This document shows positions 49,665 through 58,190 of a DNA stretch of 64,000 nt, piece by piece (within the stretch, counting starts at the first letter, position 1; the number at the start of each line of letters is the position of its first letter). The notes beneath the pieces were generated by a model. That model saw only the letters and a list, made by a program, of their open reading frames with translations, was not told the DNA's origin and searched no databases. Location of the stretch: positions 124,001-188,000 of the forward strand of contig CAZTNW010000002.1 in the NCBI GenBank assembly GCA_964614945.1, in the 5' to 3' direction. The position numbers and the translations under genes were made by a program. Origin of the DNA: CAZTNW01 sp964614945. Its GTDB lineage: Bacteria; Caldisericota; JANLFM01.

Positions 49665-50699
49665 ATGAGAATGGGGATCCTGACGGGAGGAGGAGATGCC
49701 CCCGGGCTAAATGCCGCTATCAGAGCAGCTGTAGCGAAAGCCGAGGAATTTGGCTGGGAGGTGGTGGGCCTGCACCGAGGCTGGGGAGGCCTGATGGATT
49801 GTGACTCAGAGCCGCTGACCTGGGATAAAGTGGCCGATACAATTTCCTGTGGAGGAACGATGCTTGAGACCTCCCGTACGAATCCATTTAAGCGTGAAGG
49901 AGACGAAAGGGTGGCCGAGGCAAACATCGAGAAGATGAAGCTGGACGCCCTGCTGGCTATCGGGGGAGACGATACCCTCACCGTGGCCTACAAGCTTGCC
50001 CAGGCGGGGGTGCCGGTTGTTGGCGTGCCGAAGACGATGGACAACGACGTGGCGGAAACCGATTTCACCATCGGCTTTGACACGGCGGCTTCTGTATCTA
50101 CAGAGGCCATCGACCGGCTGCACACCACCGCCCGTTCACACAGGAGATTGATGGTGGTAGAGGTCATGGGCAGGGATGCTGGCTGGGTTGCGCTTACTGC
50201 CGGGGTAGCCGGGGGGGCGCACATGATTCTCATTCCGGAAATTCCCTACGATCTCGATGAGATTTCCCAGTTCCTCATGGAAAGGAAAGTGAGGGGTAAT
50301 AGCTACAGCCTGATCGTGGTTTCGGAGGCGATTCACCCCAAAGACGGCACTCAACCGGAAGGGTATGAGAAAAGGGAAGTCGATGCTTTCGGACACGTCC
50401 GCCTGGGAGGCGTCGGGCATGTGTTCGCAGAGCTTCTGGAGAGGAGAACCGGACTGGAGACAAGGTCCACCGTTCTCGGCCACCTCATCCGTTCCGGAGC
50501 ACCCACCGTCTTCGATCGCTTGTTGGCCACCCGCCTGGGCCTCAAAGCCACAGAGCTGATCAAGGAGAAAAAGTGGGGTTATATGTCCGCCCTTTCTGGA
50601 ACAGAAATCGTGGCCGTAGAGCTGGAAAAGGCCATGGCCCAACCCAAGAGAGTTCCCCCGGAACTGTACGATTCTCTGAAGATCCTCTTCCAGAGGTAA
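49665..50699 (+). CDS. pfp: PPi-type 6-phosphofructokinase
   Basis: A protein of 344 residues. Seen: TGGGDAPGLNAAIR, GGDDT (aspartate where ATP enzymes have glycine), PKTMDNDV with the lysine typical of PPi enzymes, VEVMGRDAGWVAL, and GHLIRSGAPTVFDR. This residue set indicates diphosphate-fructose-6-phosphate 1-phosphotransferase, reversible between glycolysis and gluconeogenesis. A mixed-substrate enzyme is the main alternative. GAGGAGG lies before the ATG. It is four bases upstream of ndk. A second, ATP-type enzyme is at 21.2 kb. Confidence 0.88.
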   Translation: MRMGILTGGGDAPGLNAAIRAAVAKAEEFGWEVVGLHRGWGGLMDCDSEPLTWDKVADTISCGGTMLETSRTNPFKREGDERVAEANIEKMKLDALLAIGGDDTLTVAYKLAQAGVPVVGVPKTMDNDVAETDFTIGFDTAASVSTEAIDRLHTTARSHRRLMVVEVMGRDAGWVALTAGVAGGAHMILIPEIPYDLDEISQFLMERKVRGNSYSLIVVSEAIHPKDGTQPEGYEKREVDAFGHVRLGGVGHVFAELLERRTGLETRSTVLGHLIRSGAPTVFDRLLATRLGLKATELIKEKKWGYMSALSGTEIVAVELEKAMAQPKRVPPELYDSLKILFQR

Positions 50700-50703
50700 G
50701 GCC

Positions 50704-51120
50704 ATGGAGCGAACCTTCCTGATGATCAAACCGGATGGTGTGGGGCGAGGACTGGTGGGAGAAGTTGTTTCCCGTTTCGAGAGAAAAGGGCTGCGCATAG
50801 CCTCCATGCGCCTGCGCAGTTTTTCCAAGGAAGAGGCAGCCGTTTTTTACGCCGAACACGAGGGGAAGGGCTTTTACTCTTCCCTGATCGAATTGCTTGT
50901 AAGCGGTCCCTGCCTGGGTATGATCCTGGAGGGGCACAATGTCGTGCGGCTTGTGAGGACCCTGATCGGCGCTACCGATCCACAGGAAGCCCTTCCCGGA
51001 ACGATCCGGGGAGATTACGGATCGGAATTGCCCGCAAACATTGTGCACGCTTCCGATTCGCCCGCGTCCTACGAGCGGGAGGCGGAGTTATTTTTCCAGG
51101 ATTGCCCGGGTCATAATTAG
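50704..51120 (+). CDS. ndk: Nucleoside diphosphate kinase
   Basis: A protein of 138 residues. ERTFLMIKPDGVGRGLVGEV at the start and NIVHASDSPASYEREAELFF with the phospho-accepting histidine are diagnostic. It equilibrates NTP pools. It follows the PPi-phosphofructokinase after four bases, a likely operon. The last 33 bases overlap the NTP-transferase gene on the opposite strand. Confidence 0.96.
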   Translation: MERTFLMIKPDGVGRGLVGEVVSRFERKGLRIASMRLRSFSKEEAAVFYAEHEGKGFYSSLIELLVSGPCLGMILEGHNVVRLVRTLIGATDPQEALPGTIRGDYGSELPANIVHASDSPASYEREAELFFQDCPGHN

Positions 51121-51834
51121 GTCCTCGAGCTTATCCACATCAATTCCCAGGCCGGGAGACTTCACCCGAATTGCCCGGGCCGGACCGCCGATGAAACGAG
51201 CGACGACCTGTTCCAACTCGGGAATGGAGAGGGAGCCGGCGGCAAACTTAATCACGTATCTCCACCCCAGAATTCTGGCCAGTTTCCACAGCTTTTTGCG
51301 GCCGGCAATGACCTGAGCCATGAAGCGCTCCACGATCGGCCAGGATTCACTCTGGTATAGAAGCATGTTGCCTGCTTTAACTTCTCCTTCTCTGAGCCTC
51401 GCATAGGTGCGCTTGCTCCCGGGAAAACGGGCCTCGATGTCCTCCTTTTTGACAACCGGGAGATAGAGTGAGGCCGGGTTTTCCCCACAGGAAGCCACGA
51501 TTTGGTCAAGGTCCCGGCTCTCTAAAAAAGGGATATCCCCCCCCAGGATAATGACGAGCTCAGCCTCCGCTTTTTGGGCGCCCCGGCTGATATTTTCCTC
51601 GATAGTTGCGCCTGCGGGTATGATGAGGTCTACCAGAGGACGGAGGCGGTCCGGCAGGGGAAAGTCACACACCAGGAGGTTCTTATTGCAATATGCAGAG
51701 CCCTTCAGAGCCCGGAGCGTGTACTCTATCATGGGCCTGCCGTCGATTTCGAGCAGGGATTTATTGGGAACCCCCTCCCGCTCCAACCATTCTTCGTGAC
51801 CAGAACCTGCGAGAATTACTGCGTCAAATTTCAT
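51088..51834 (-). CDS. Nucleotidyltransferase-family protein (MobA/GlmU-like NTP transferase fold)
   Basis: A protein of 248 residues. It opens with FDAVILAGSG, has a NKSLLEIDGRPMIEYTL substrate segment and an ILGGDIPFLE strand, matching the NTP-transferase Rossmann-like fold. The usual GxGTRM signature is replaced by GSGHEEWLEREG, so the nucleotide and the substrate cannot be named. It is divergent from the ChbG-like gene and overlaps ndk at the 3' end. Confidence 0.78.
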   Translation of the reverse strand: MKFDAVILAGSGHEEWLEREGVPNKSLLEIDGRPMIEYTLRALKGSAYCNKNLLVCDFPLPDRLRPLVDLIIPAGATIEENISRGAQKAEAELVIILGGDIPFLESRDLDQIVASCGENPASLYLPVVKKEDIEARFPGSKRTYARLREGEVKAGNMLLYQSESWPIVERFMAQVIAGRKKLWKLARILGWRYVIKFAAGSLSIPELEQVVARFIGGPARAIRVKSPGLGIDVDKLEDLIMTRAILEK

Positions 51835-51882
51835 CGCTTCACCCTCGGCCTTTTATTTTTTTAGAGTACCGGGCGATATAAT

Positions 51883-52701
51883 TTGGTTACGCTGAACTTT
51901 CATCTGAAGGAAGAGAAAAGGGTTTTATTTCAAGCCGACGATCTTGGCCGCGACTCGGGAACGAATCAGCGCATTTTCGCAGCCTGGCGCCACGGTCCGG
52001 TCAGGGGAGCATCCCTGCTGGTTAATTTTGCCTCCTTCTCCCGCGAGGCAGCCTTAATGGCCAGTTCGGAAGGGCTGTCTTGCGGTTTGCATTTCAATGT
52101 CAGTGAGGGCAGACCGCTTTCAGAATCAGATGAAATCTCCACCCTCCTCTCCCCCCGGGGTGAATTTTTTACTCCCTCCCAATTTCTTTTTCGCTTTAAG
52201 CGGGGCCTGATAGACCACGCCCATCTGGTGAAGGAATGCAGGGCTCAGGTCGCCCAATTCATTTCCTTTGGCTTGATGCCGCGCCGCTTTGACAGTCACC
52301 ATCATGTGCACGCCATGCCGGGGGTCTTCCCTGTGCTTGAGTCAATCCTCAGCGAGAGCGGCTTTCGCTTTGTCCGCACTCCAAGCGAGCCCTTCTCCTG
52401 GCGCTCCCTCTTCCAAGCAGGAAGGGCGCTCGAAGGCGTATTTTTGACTTCCTGGGGCCGGAGCCTGCAGAGGTATTTACGGGCCAAAAAAGCCTGGCAC
52501 ACAAGCAACCATTTTCGCGGAATATACGCCCAGCAGCCAAACTTTTCCTGCGCAAGTTTAATCCGACAGCTCTCTGGCTTGCCCCCTGGCCTGACGGAGG
52601 TGATGGTACACCCCGGGCACCCCGGGGAAATGGAGGTCCTCACTGATGAGAGAATACAGCGGCTTATCGTGGAGAAAGATTTGGTTCTTGTTTCGCCCTA
52701 A
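51883..52701 (+). CDS. ChbG/YdjC-type carbohydrate deacetylase
   Basis: About 272 residues. LFQADDLGRDSGTN corresponds to the DD metal motif, and FDSHHHVHAMPGVF gives the histidine metal ligands of the YdjC/ChbG/HpnK family. These enzymes deacetylate oligosaccharides or act in hopanoid-linked sugar chemistry; which one is not clear. The start is unsure. TTG at 51883 directly abuts a TATAAT, so if that is the promoter -10 the true start lies further in, near VLFQADD. It overlaps the YkoP-like gene by 56 bases. Confidence 0.8.
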   Translation: MVTLNFHLKEEKRVLFQADDLGRDSGTNQRIFAAWRHGPVRGASLLVNFASFSREAALMASSEGLSCGLHFNVSEGRPLSESDEISTLLSPRGEFFTPSQFLFRFKRGLIDHAHLVKECRAQVAQFISFGLMPRRFDSHHHVHAMPGVFPVLESILSESGFRFVRTPSEPFSWRSLFQAGRALEGVFLTSWGRSLQRYLRAKKAWHTSNHFRGIYAQQPNFSCASLIRQLSGLPPGLTEVMVHPGHPGEMEVLTDERIQRLIVEKDLVLVSP

Positions 52702-53260
52702 ATTCTGGCAGTTTTATGAATGGTTCTATGAGAGGCTTTTTTCTATAGAGCGAGTCGGCCCGCACGGCGAGAGTTTTTTGCGCGTGGGCCGCACTCATTA
52801 TCGCGGGCCCGAGCTGAAGCTTGCGGGCGGGGTCGTCTTGCGAACCGGGCAAATTGTGGGGGAGATCCACCTGGACAACGAAGCGGTCGCGGCATTCCGC
52901 AGCAAATTCTCCACCTCGGTTGAATTTTACGGAGAATTCTTTCTCCGCTTCAGACAATCCATGCGTTTTCTTGCCGAGAAGGCAGAACGGGACCCTCGCT
53001 TCCAACAGGTGGCTGCTTTCCGGGGCACGACCCTGCTTCATCGAGGTTTAGAAAGGTTAGGCTTCGAGACTTTTCCCCTGGAGAGGAAACTCAACGAGCG
53101 GTGGCAGGCCCGCGTACAGTACTTCTTCCTCCGTCATTACTCGGAGGAAGAATGGCGAAAGAAGAGAGAAAGAGGAGAGCTTCCCCGCCGCATCTGGATT
53201 TCCCACCCTCGCCTGATGGAGCTATACAGAGAAGAAGGCTCAGTTAAGCGCGACGTATAG
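52646..53260 (+). CDS. YkoP-like protein
   Basis: A protein of 204 residues. The N-terminal part (IWFLFRPKFWQFYEWFYERLF) looks membrane-peripheral. The central region reads VGRTHYRGPELKLAGGVVLRTGQIVGEIHLDN, which I match to the YkoP-like domain often attached to, or next to, polysaccharide deacetylases. Here it is a separate gene overlapping the deacetylase. Function unknown, probably cell-envelope sugar metabolism. The 3' end overlaps folC by 21 bases. Confidence 0.65.
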   Translation: MREYSGLSWRKIWFLFRPKFWQFYEWFYERLFSIERVGPHGESFLRVGRTHYRGPELKLAGGVVLRTGQIVGEIHLDNEAVAAFRSKFSTSVEFYGEFFLRFRQSMRFLAEKAERDPRFQQVAAFRGTTLLHRGLERLGFETFPLERKLNERWQARVQYFFLRHYSEEEWRKKRERGELPRRIWISHPRLMELYREEGSVKRDV

Positions 53261-54532
53261 GTCCCTTGCTTCCCCCGCCACGTAAATGGACCCCGTGACA
53301 AGGATCAAGTCTTGAGCTTCCGCCTGATCTAAGGCCCAGCCCACCGCCTCTCTCACAGTCTTCTGCTCTATCCCGCAGAGCCCCATCTTACCGGCAATCC
53401 GCAGGATTTCCTTGGAGGGTAAGGCCCGAGAGGACCGGGCCTGTGTGGCCACCAGCAAGGGGGACATCTTAGCGAATGGAGAGAGAATGCCCGGGAGATC
53501 TTTGTCATCTGAGAGGCCGAGAACGAGAAAAAGTCTTTGAAAAGGCGGTAATTGAGCGAGAGCGGTCGCTACAGCCTTCGCCTTTTCTGGATTGTGTGCG
53601 CCATCAATCAGGAGCAGGGGTTCCTTTTGCAGCACCTCAAGCCGGCCGGGCCAATGCAAGGTCCTCCAGGCCTCCCGCAACTCTCCTTCCCTCCAGCTGA
53701 AGCCCCTCTCCTCTAAGAGGAAGAGGAGGGTGAAGGCGAAGGCCGCATTCTCCAGCTGGTGAAGCCCAAGCAGGGGCAAGAAGACGTTTTCCAACCGCAG
53801 GTCCTTGCTTTGTAAGGAAAAAAATTGACCCTCGAGGGAGCTGGAGATCGGCTCGAATTTGCAGGAAATGCTCTGATAGAGAGGAGCTTTAAGTTCGTTG
53901 GCCTTTTTCCGAATTACTTCCATCGCCTCTTCCTTTTGCGGGGCGACAACCACAGGAACGCCCGGCTTGATGATCCCCGCCTTTTCAGAGGCGATCTGAC
54001 CGAGGGTATTACCCAGGTGAGCCACATGATCGTAGTCGACCGGCGTGATGCCGCAGATTAAGGGAAGAAGCACATTCGTGGCATCCAGGCGACCCCCCAT
54101 GCCTACCTCCACTACTGCCAGATCCACCGTCCTTTCCGCAAAATATAGAAAGGCTAGAGCGACACCCATCTCAAAGTAAGTGGGATCGCCCAGTTCGCTT
54201 CGTCCCGACTCTCTCGCCTGGGGAACTATTCTCTCCACGATCCGGACCAGATCATCTTTGCCGATCAACTGTTCGTCCACGGAGACCCTCTCCCTGTAGC
54301 TCTGAAGGTGGGGCTTAGTCAGCAGACCCGTCCTCCAGCCGGCACGGGTGAGGACGCTCTGAATCATTTTGCAAGAGGAGCTTTTTCCGCTCGTTCCGGC
54401 GATGAGAATCGAAGGGAACTCTTTCTGCGGGTCGTCCAGGCGTTCCAGGAGGTGCTGGATCCTCGCCAGGCCGAGTTTTGGGGAAAAGCGGTCAGGCGAC
54501 TCGAGAAAATCTAAGGCTTCCCGGTAATCCAT
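53240..54532 (-). CDS. folC: Folylpolyglutamate synthase / dihydrofolate synthase
   Basis: A 430-residue Mur-ligase-like enzyme that adds glutamate to dihydropteroate and folates. Seen: LIAGTSGKSSSCKMIQSVL (P-loop), EVGMGGRLDATN, and LLIDGAHNPEKA. The ATG overlaps the valS stop (TAATG), so the two are co-transcribed downstream of the T-box. It is distant from folB and folK at 9-10 kb. Confidence 0.94.
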   Translation of the reverse strand: MDYREALDFLESPDRFSPKLGLARIQHLLERLDDPQKEFPSILIAGTSGKSSSCKMIQSVLTRAGWRTGLLTKPHLQSYRERVSVDEQLIGKDDLVRIVERIVPQARESGRSELGDPTYFEMGVALAFLYFAERTVDLAVVEVGMGGRLDATNVLLPLICGITPVDYDHVAHLGNTLGQIASEKAGIIKPGVPVVVAPQKEEAMEVIRKKANELKAPLYQSISCKFEPISSSLEGQFFSLQSKDLRLENVFLPLLGLHQLENAAFAFTLLFLLEERGFSWREGELREAWRTLHWPGRLEVLQKEPLLLIDGAHNPEKAKAVATALAQLPPFQRLFLVLGLSDDKDLPGILSPFAKMSPLLVATQARSSRALPSKEILRIAGKMGLCGIEQKTVREAVGWALDQAEAQDLILVTGSIYVAGEARDLYVALN

Positions 54533-57156
54533 TAGGTGCCTAAATCGCGGAGTATGCGCTGTACCCTCTCTAAGGAGAATTGCAGTTCCTGCGCAAGGGA
54601 TTGCTGTTTTAGAACGACCTCCTGCGGCGCACGGGACAGGAATTCTTCATCCTTGAGCCGAGAACGAGCACGCTCCAGCTCCCCCTCTATCTTTCCTGCA
54701 TCCTTTTCCATTCGGGAGATGAGCTGTCGGGCTCTCTCGTAGGACAGGGGAAGGAAGATCTCCATTTCTCGGGCCACGGTCGAGAGGGAGGTGGCTGGAC
54801 GGCTCTCCACCCGCAAAAATTCCAATTGGCTCAGACGGGCCAGGGGAAGAATGTACCTTTCTTCCCGACGCAAAAGCTTCTCAATTTCCGGTTCAACGAT
54901 CAGGGATGCTCGCATTTTCTCTCCGGGAGGGACCTGGGCTTCAGCGCGCAGGTTGCGCACGGCGCGAACCAACTCCTTGATGACTTCTATTTCCTCCTCG
55001 GCTGCCCGGTCCTTTAAGCCGGGATCCGGCAAGGGCCATGGCGCCACGATGAGGGCCTCGCCCCTTTTTTCTGGCAATTTCTGCCAGAGCTCCTCGGTGA
55101 TGAAAGGAACGATCGGATGCAAGAGCCGCAGCAGGGCTTCCAGGCTTTCCCGCATTACGTATTGGGCACAGGCAGCCTCATCGCCTCCGGCGTAAAGATC
55201 GACCTTGCACATCTCGATGTACCAATCGCAGTATTCTCCCCAGAAGAATTCTTCCAGACCATGAGTTGCCTCACCGAAATCAAATTCCTCCAAGCGCTGA
55301 GTTGTCTCTTGAATCACCTGCTGCAAGCGGGAAAGGATGTAGCGGTGAGGGAGCCCCATTTGTTTGGGTTTTTGCGCGTGGTAATTTTCTAATCCCATTA
55401 AGACGAAACGGGAGGCGTTCCAGAGCTTGTTGGCGAAGTTTCGGGAATGCTCAAGTCTTTCCTCCGCCAGGGGGATATCCTGTCCACCCAGGGTGGCCGA
55501 GGAGGCCATCGTGAAGCGGAAAGCGTCCGTGCCGTATTTTTCCATCTTCTCCATTGGGTCGATGACGTTTCCCAGTGAGCGGGACATCTTCCGTCCCTTG
55601 CCGTCACGAATCAGCCCGTGTATGTAGACTTTGTGGAAAGGAACCTGATGCATGAAAAACAGGGAAGCCATGATCATCCGCGCTACCCAGAAGAAAATTA
55701 TATCGTAGCCGGTAGAGAGCACCTGGTTGGGGAAGAAGTAGTGGAGTTCCGGAGTATCTTCCGGCCATCCCAGGATGGCGAAGGGCCAGAGGTTGGAGGA
55801 GAACCAGGTGTCTAAAGCATCCGGATCCTGCTCAATTTCTCCGGAGCCACAGGCCGGGCATTTTGTCGGATCCTCTTCCGTCACGCACATCTCGCCGCAA
55901 GAATTGCAGTAGAAGACAGGGATGCGATGTCCCCACCAGATTTGTCGAGAAATGCACCAATCGCGGATATTCTCCATCCAGTTGAGGTAAACCTTGGTCC
56001 AGCGGGAAGGAGCGAAGACCACCTCTCCCTTTCTCACGCACTCGATCGCCGGCCGGGCAAACGGTTTCATGCGCACGAACCACTGCCGGGAGAGAAGAGG
56101 TTCTACCGCGTCATGGCAACGGTAGCAATGGCCGACGGCGTGCGAGTAATTCTCTTCCTTTTCCAGCAAACCTTCCCTCTCCAGCTGCTCAATCACTTTC
56201 TCTCGCGCCAGATAGCGGTCAATCCCCCGGAAAGGGCCTGCTTCCTCGGTCATTTGACCATCCTCGCCGATTACAAGCACCGGCAGAAGGCCGTGCCGCT
56301 GTCCGATTTCGAAGTCGGTGGGGTCGTGGGCGGGCGTGATCTTGACCGCTCCGCTGCCAAAACAAGGATCCACCGCCCCATCTGCTACGATGGGGATTTT
56401 ACGGTGCAGGATGGGGAGGGTAACTTCCTGGCCAACCAGGGCGCGATAGCGCTGATCCCCGGGGTGTACCGCCACCCCCGTATCCCCCAAGATAGTCTCC
56501 GGCCTGGTGGTGGCGACCGTGATGTAGCCCTCTCCTTCTGTGAAGGGATAACGCACGTACCAGAGATGCCCCTGCTCTTCCTCGTGCTCTACTTCGATGT
56601 CGGAGAGGGCTGTACGGCATCTGGGGCACCACTGGGTGATATAGGAGCCCCGATAGATCAGCCCCTCCTGGAAAAGACGAACGAATTGGCGGCGCACGGC
56701 CCGCTGATAAGAAGGGTCCAGCGTGAAACGGGTCCTCTCCCAGTCCGCGGAGGCGCCAAGCCGGTGCAGCTGTTCCACTACGTAGCTGCACTGTTCTTCC
56801 TTCCAGGCATAAGAGCGCTCCAGGAACCTTTCCCTCCCGAGCGCGAAACGGCTCAAGCCCTCCTTTTGTAATTGCCTCTCGACGGCATTCTGAAAGGCAA
56901 GGCCGGCATGGTCGAGGCCCGGCACCCAAAGGGCATTGTATCCTCGCATGCGATAAAAACGGGTGAGGAGGTCCTGCAGGGTCAAATTAAAGCCATGGCC
57001 GATGTGAAGGGAACCGTACACATTCGGTGGAGGCATGGAGATGACGAAGGGCTCACGCGCGGAATCTACCGATGCGCGGAACCATCCCCCTTCCATCCAG
57101 AAGTCATAAATTCTTCTCTCGACCCCTCTGGGGTCATAGGCTGCGGCAATTTCCAT
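54532..57156 (-). CDS. valS: Valyl-tRNA synthetase
   Basis: An 874-residue class I synthetase. Seen: PNVYGSLHIGHG (HIGH), the zinc-binding cysteines around FYCNSCGEMC and KCPACGSG, GRKMSRSLGNVIDP (KMSKS), and a C-terminal coiled coil. The editing domain region has TTRPETILGDTGVAVHPGD. The ATG at 57156 follows AAAGGAGGAAGCC; a longer frame to 57189 lies inside the terminator. It is controlled by the T-box leader upstream. Confidence 0.96.
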   Translation of the reverse strand: MEIAAAYDPRGVERRIYDFWMEGGWFRASVDSAREPFVISMPPPNVYGSLHIGHGFNLTLQDLLTRFYRMRGYNALWVPGLDHAGLAFQNAVERQLQKEGLSRFALGRERFLERSYAWKEEQCSYVVEQLHRLGASADWERTRFTLDPSYQRAVRRQFVRLFQEGLIYRGSYITQWCPRCRTALSDIEVEHEEEQGHLWYVRYPFTEGEGYITVATTRPETILGDTGVAVHPGDQRYRALVGQEVTLPILHRKIPIVADGAVDPCFGSGAVKITPAHDPTDFEIGQRHGLLPVLVIGEDGQMTEEAGPFRGIDRYLAREKVIEQLEREGLLEKEENYSHAVGHCYRCHDAVEPLLSRQWFVRMKPFARPAIECVRKGEVVFAPSRWTKVYLNWMENIRDWCISRQIWWGHRIPVFYCNSCGEMCVTEEDPTKCPACGSGEIEQDPDALDTWFSSNLWPFAILGWPEDTPELHYFFPNQVLSTGYDIIFFWVARMIMASLFFMHQVPFHKVYIHGLIRDGKGRKMSRSLGNVIDPMEKMEKYGTDAFRFTMASSATLGGQDIPLAEERLEHSRNFANKLWNASRFVLMGLENYHAQKPKQMGLPHRYILSRLQQVIQETTQRLEEFDFGEATHGLEEFFWGEYCDWYIEMCKVDLYAGGDEAACAQYVMRESLEALLRLLHPIVPFITEELWQKLPEKRGEALIVAPWPLPDPGLKDRAAEEEIEVIKELVRAVRNLRAEAQVPPGEKMRASLIVEPEIEKLLRREERYILPLARLSQLEFLRVESRPATSLSTVAREMEIFLPLSYERARQLISRMEKDAGKIEGELERARSRLKDEEFLSRAPQEVVLKQQSLAQELQFSLERVQRILRDLGT

Positions 57157-57173
57157 GGCTTCCTCCTTTAAAG

Positions 57174-57199
57174 AAAAAACCTCCGTCAAAGGGCGGAGG
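57174..57199 (-). terminator. T-box terminator hairpin
   Basis: On the minus strand CCTCCG, an eight-base loop, then CGGAGG and a run of six T. It is immediately before the valS Shine-Dalgarno, as expected for T-box attenuation. Confidence 0.88.
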
Positions 57200-57395
57200 T
57201 CCGCGGTACCACCTTAGTTTCCAGAACGACACAGACTCTTTGTGCTTTTAACGCGGACAGCGGGAACGCTTACTCGGTTCAGCGTCCGACTCCAGGAACG
57301 ACTTCGGCTTCGCCCGCCAGGGACCTCGCACCTTCCGTCCCCTCTCTGCGGCAGAGGGAAAGCCTACTCCTTTCCCATCATTGCCTTTTCATAGA
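57200..57395 (-). promoter_or_regulatory. T-box riboswitch leader of valS
   Basis: The minus strand carries AAGGTGGTACCGCGG (57215-57201), the T-box that pairs with uncharged tRNA acceptor ends. Upstream are the Stem I elements: GGAGTAGG, AGAGAGGGGAC and GGTGCGAGGTCCC. In the 3' arm GAA-GTC (57302-57300) sits before CCTGGAG, the expected specifier position, so the codon is GUC (valine). A TTGACA-N16-TATGAA pair or a nearby TATAAT (57396-57401) can serve as promoter. Confidence 0.9.
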
Positions 57396-57433
57396 ATTAT
57401 AAGGGGTCCTGTCAAGCTTTTCCTATCGAGGCC

Positions 57434-58189
57434 TCAACCGAGGGACAGTCCCCCATCCACCACCAATACCGCCCCGGTGATATAGGATGCCCGGGGCGAA
57501 GCGAGAAAGCAAACCAATTCAGCCACATCCTCCGGCTGCCCCTCTCTTCCCAAGGGGATCCGGCTCAGGTATTTCTCCTTCAAATTCTCCGGCAAATCCG
57601 CCGTCATGGCCGTTTTAATATAACCAGGCGCCACCGCGTTCACGCGGACCCCTCTGCCCGCCACCTCGCGAGCCAGGGAGCGAGTGAAGCCCACAATTCC
57701 CTGCTTGCTGGCGGCATAAACGCTCTGGCCTGTGGATCCCACGATGCCGATGATTGACGAGATGTTAATCACTATCCCCTGTCTCAGGTGCAGGAAATTT
57801 TTTAAAGCGGCCCGGGTGGTGAATATAGTAGAAAAGAGATTTACGCGCAGGGCCTCTTCGATCTCGCAGGCTCGGGCGGTGGCGAGGATGCTGTCGCGGG
57901 AGACGCCGGCATTATTTACAAGCACGTGCAGGCCGCCGAAATCGTTGATTACTCTCTCTACGAGGAGCTGAGCTTCATCTGGGTGAGAGAGGTCTGCCCG
58001 GTAAACAGAGGCCTCCCCGCCCCTCCTCTTGATTTCCTCAGCCACTTTCAGGCCCGCCTCCTCGTTTTGAAAGTAATGAACGGCTACCCTCGCTCCCTCC
58101 CTGACCAGGGACAGGGCAATGCTTCTGCCGATACCCCCCGATCCTCCAGTGATCAGGGCAATTTTGTCAGATAAGGCCCCGCTTTCCAT
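57434..58189 (-). CDS. fabG: 3-oxoacyl-ACP reductase
   Basis: A 251-residue SDR enzyme. Seen: TGGSGGIGRSIA, VNNAG, ISSIIG and the catalytic YAASKQG, then VAPGYIKTAM. It reduces 3-ketoacyl-ACP in fatty-acid elongation. It is the last gene of the fab operon, next to fabF. ATG 58189 and TTG 58201 are both possible starts; neither has a strong Shine-Dalgarno. Confidence 0.93.
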   Translation of the reverse strand: MESGALSDKIALITGGSGGIGRSIALSLVREGARVAVHYFQNEEAGLKVAEEIKRRGGEASVYRADLSHPDEAQLLVERVINDFGGLHVLVNNAGVSRDSILATARACEIEEALRVNLFSTIFTTRAALKNFLHLRQGIVINISSIIGIVGSTGQSVYAASKQGIVGFTRSLAREVAGRGVRVNAVAPGYIKTAMTADLPENLKEKYLSRIPLGREGQPEDVAELVCFLASPRASYITGAVLVVDGGLSLG

Positions 58190-58190
58190 T

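Noticed and set aside
55927..56871. A 314-codon plus-strand open frame
   Set aside because: Antisense to the valS catalytic domain with no recognisable domain.
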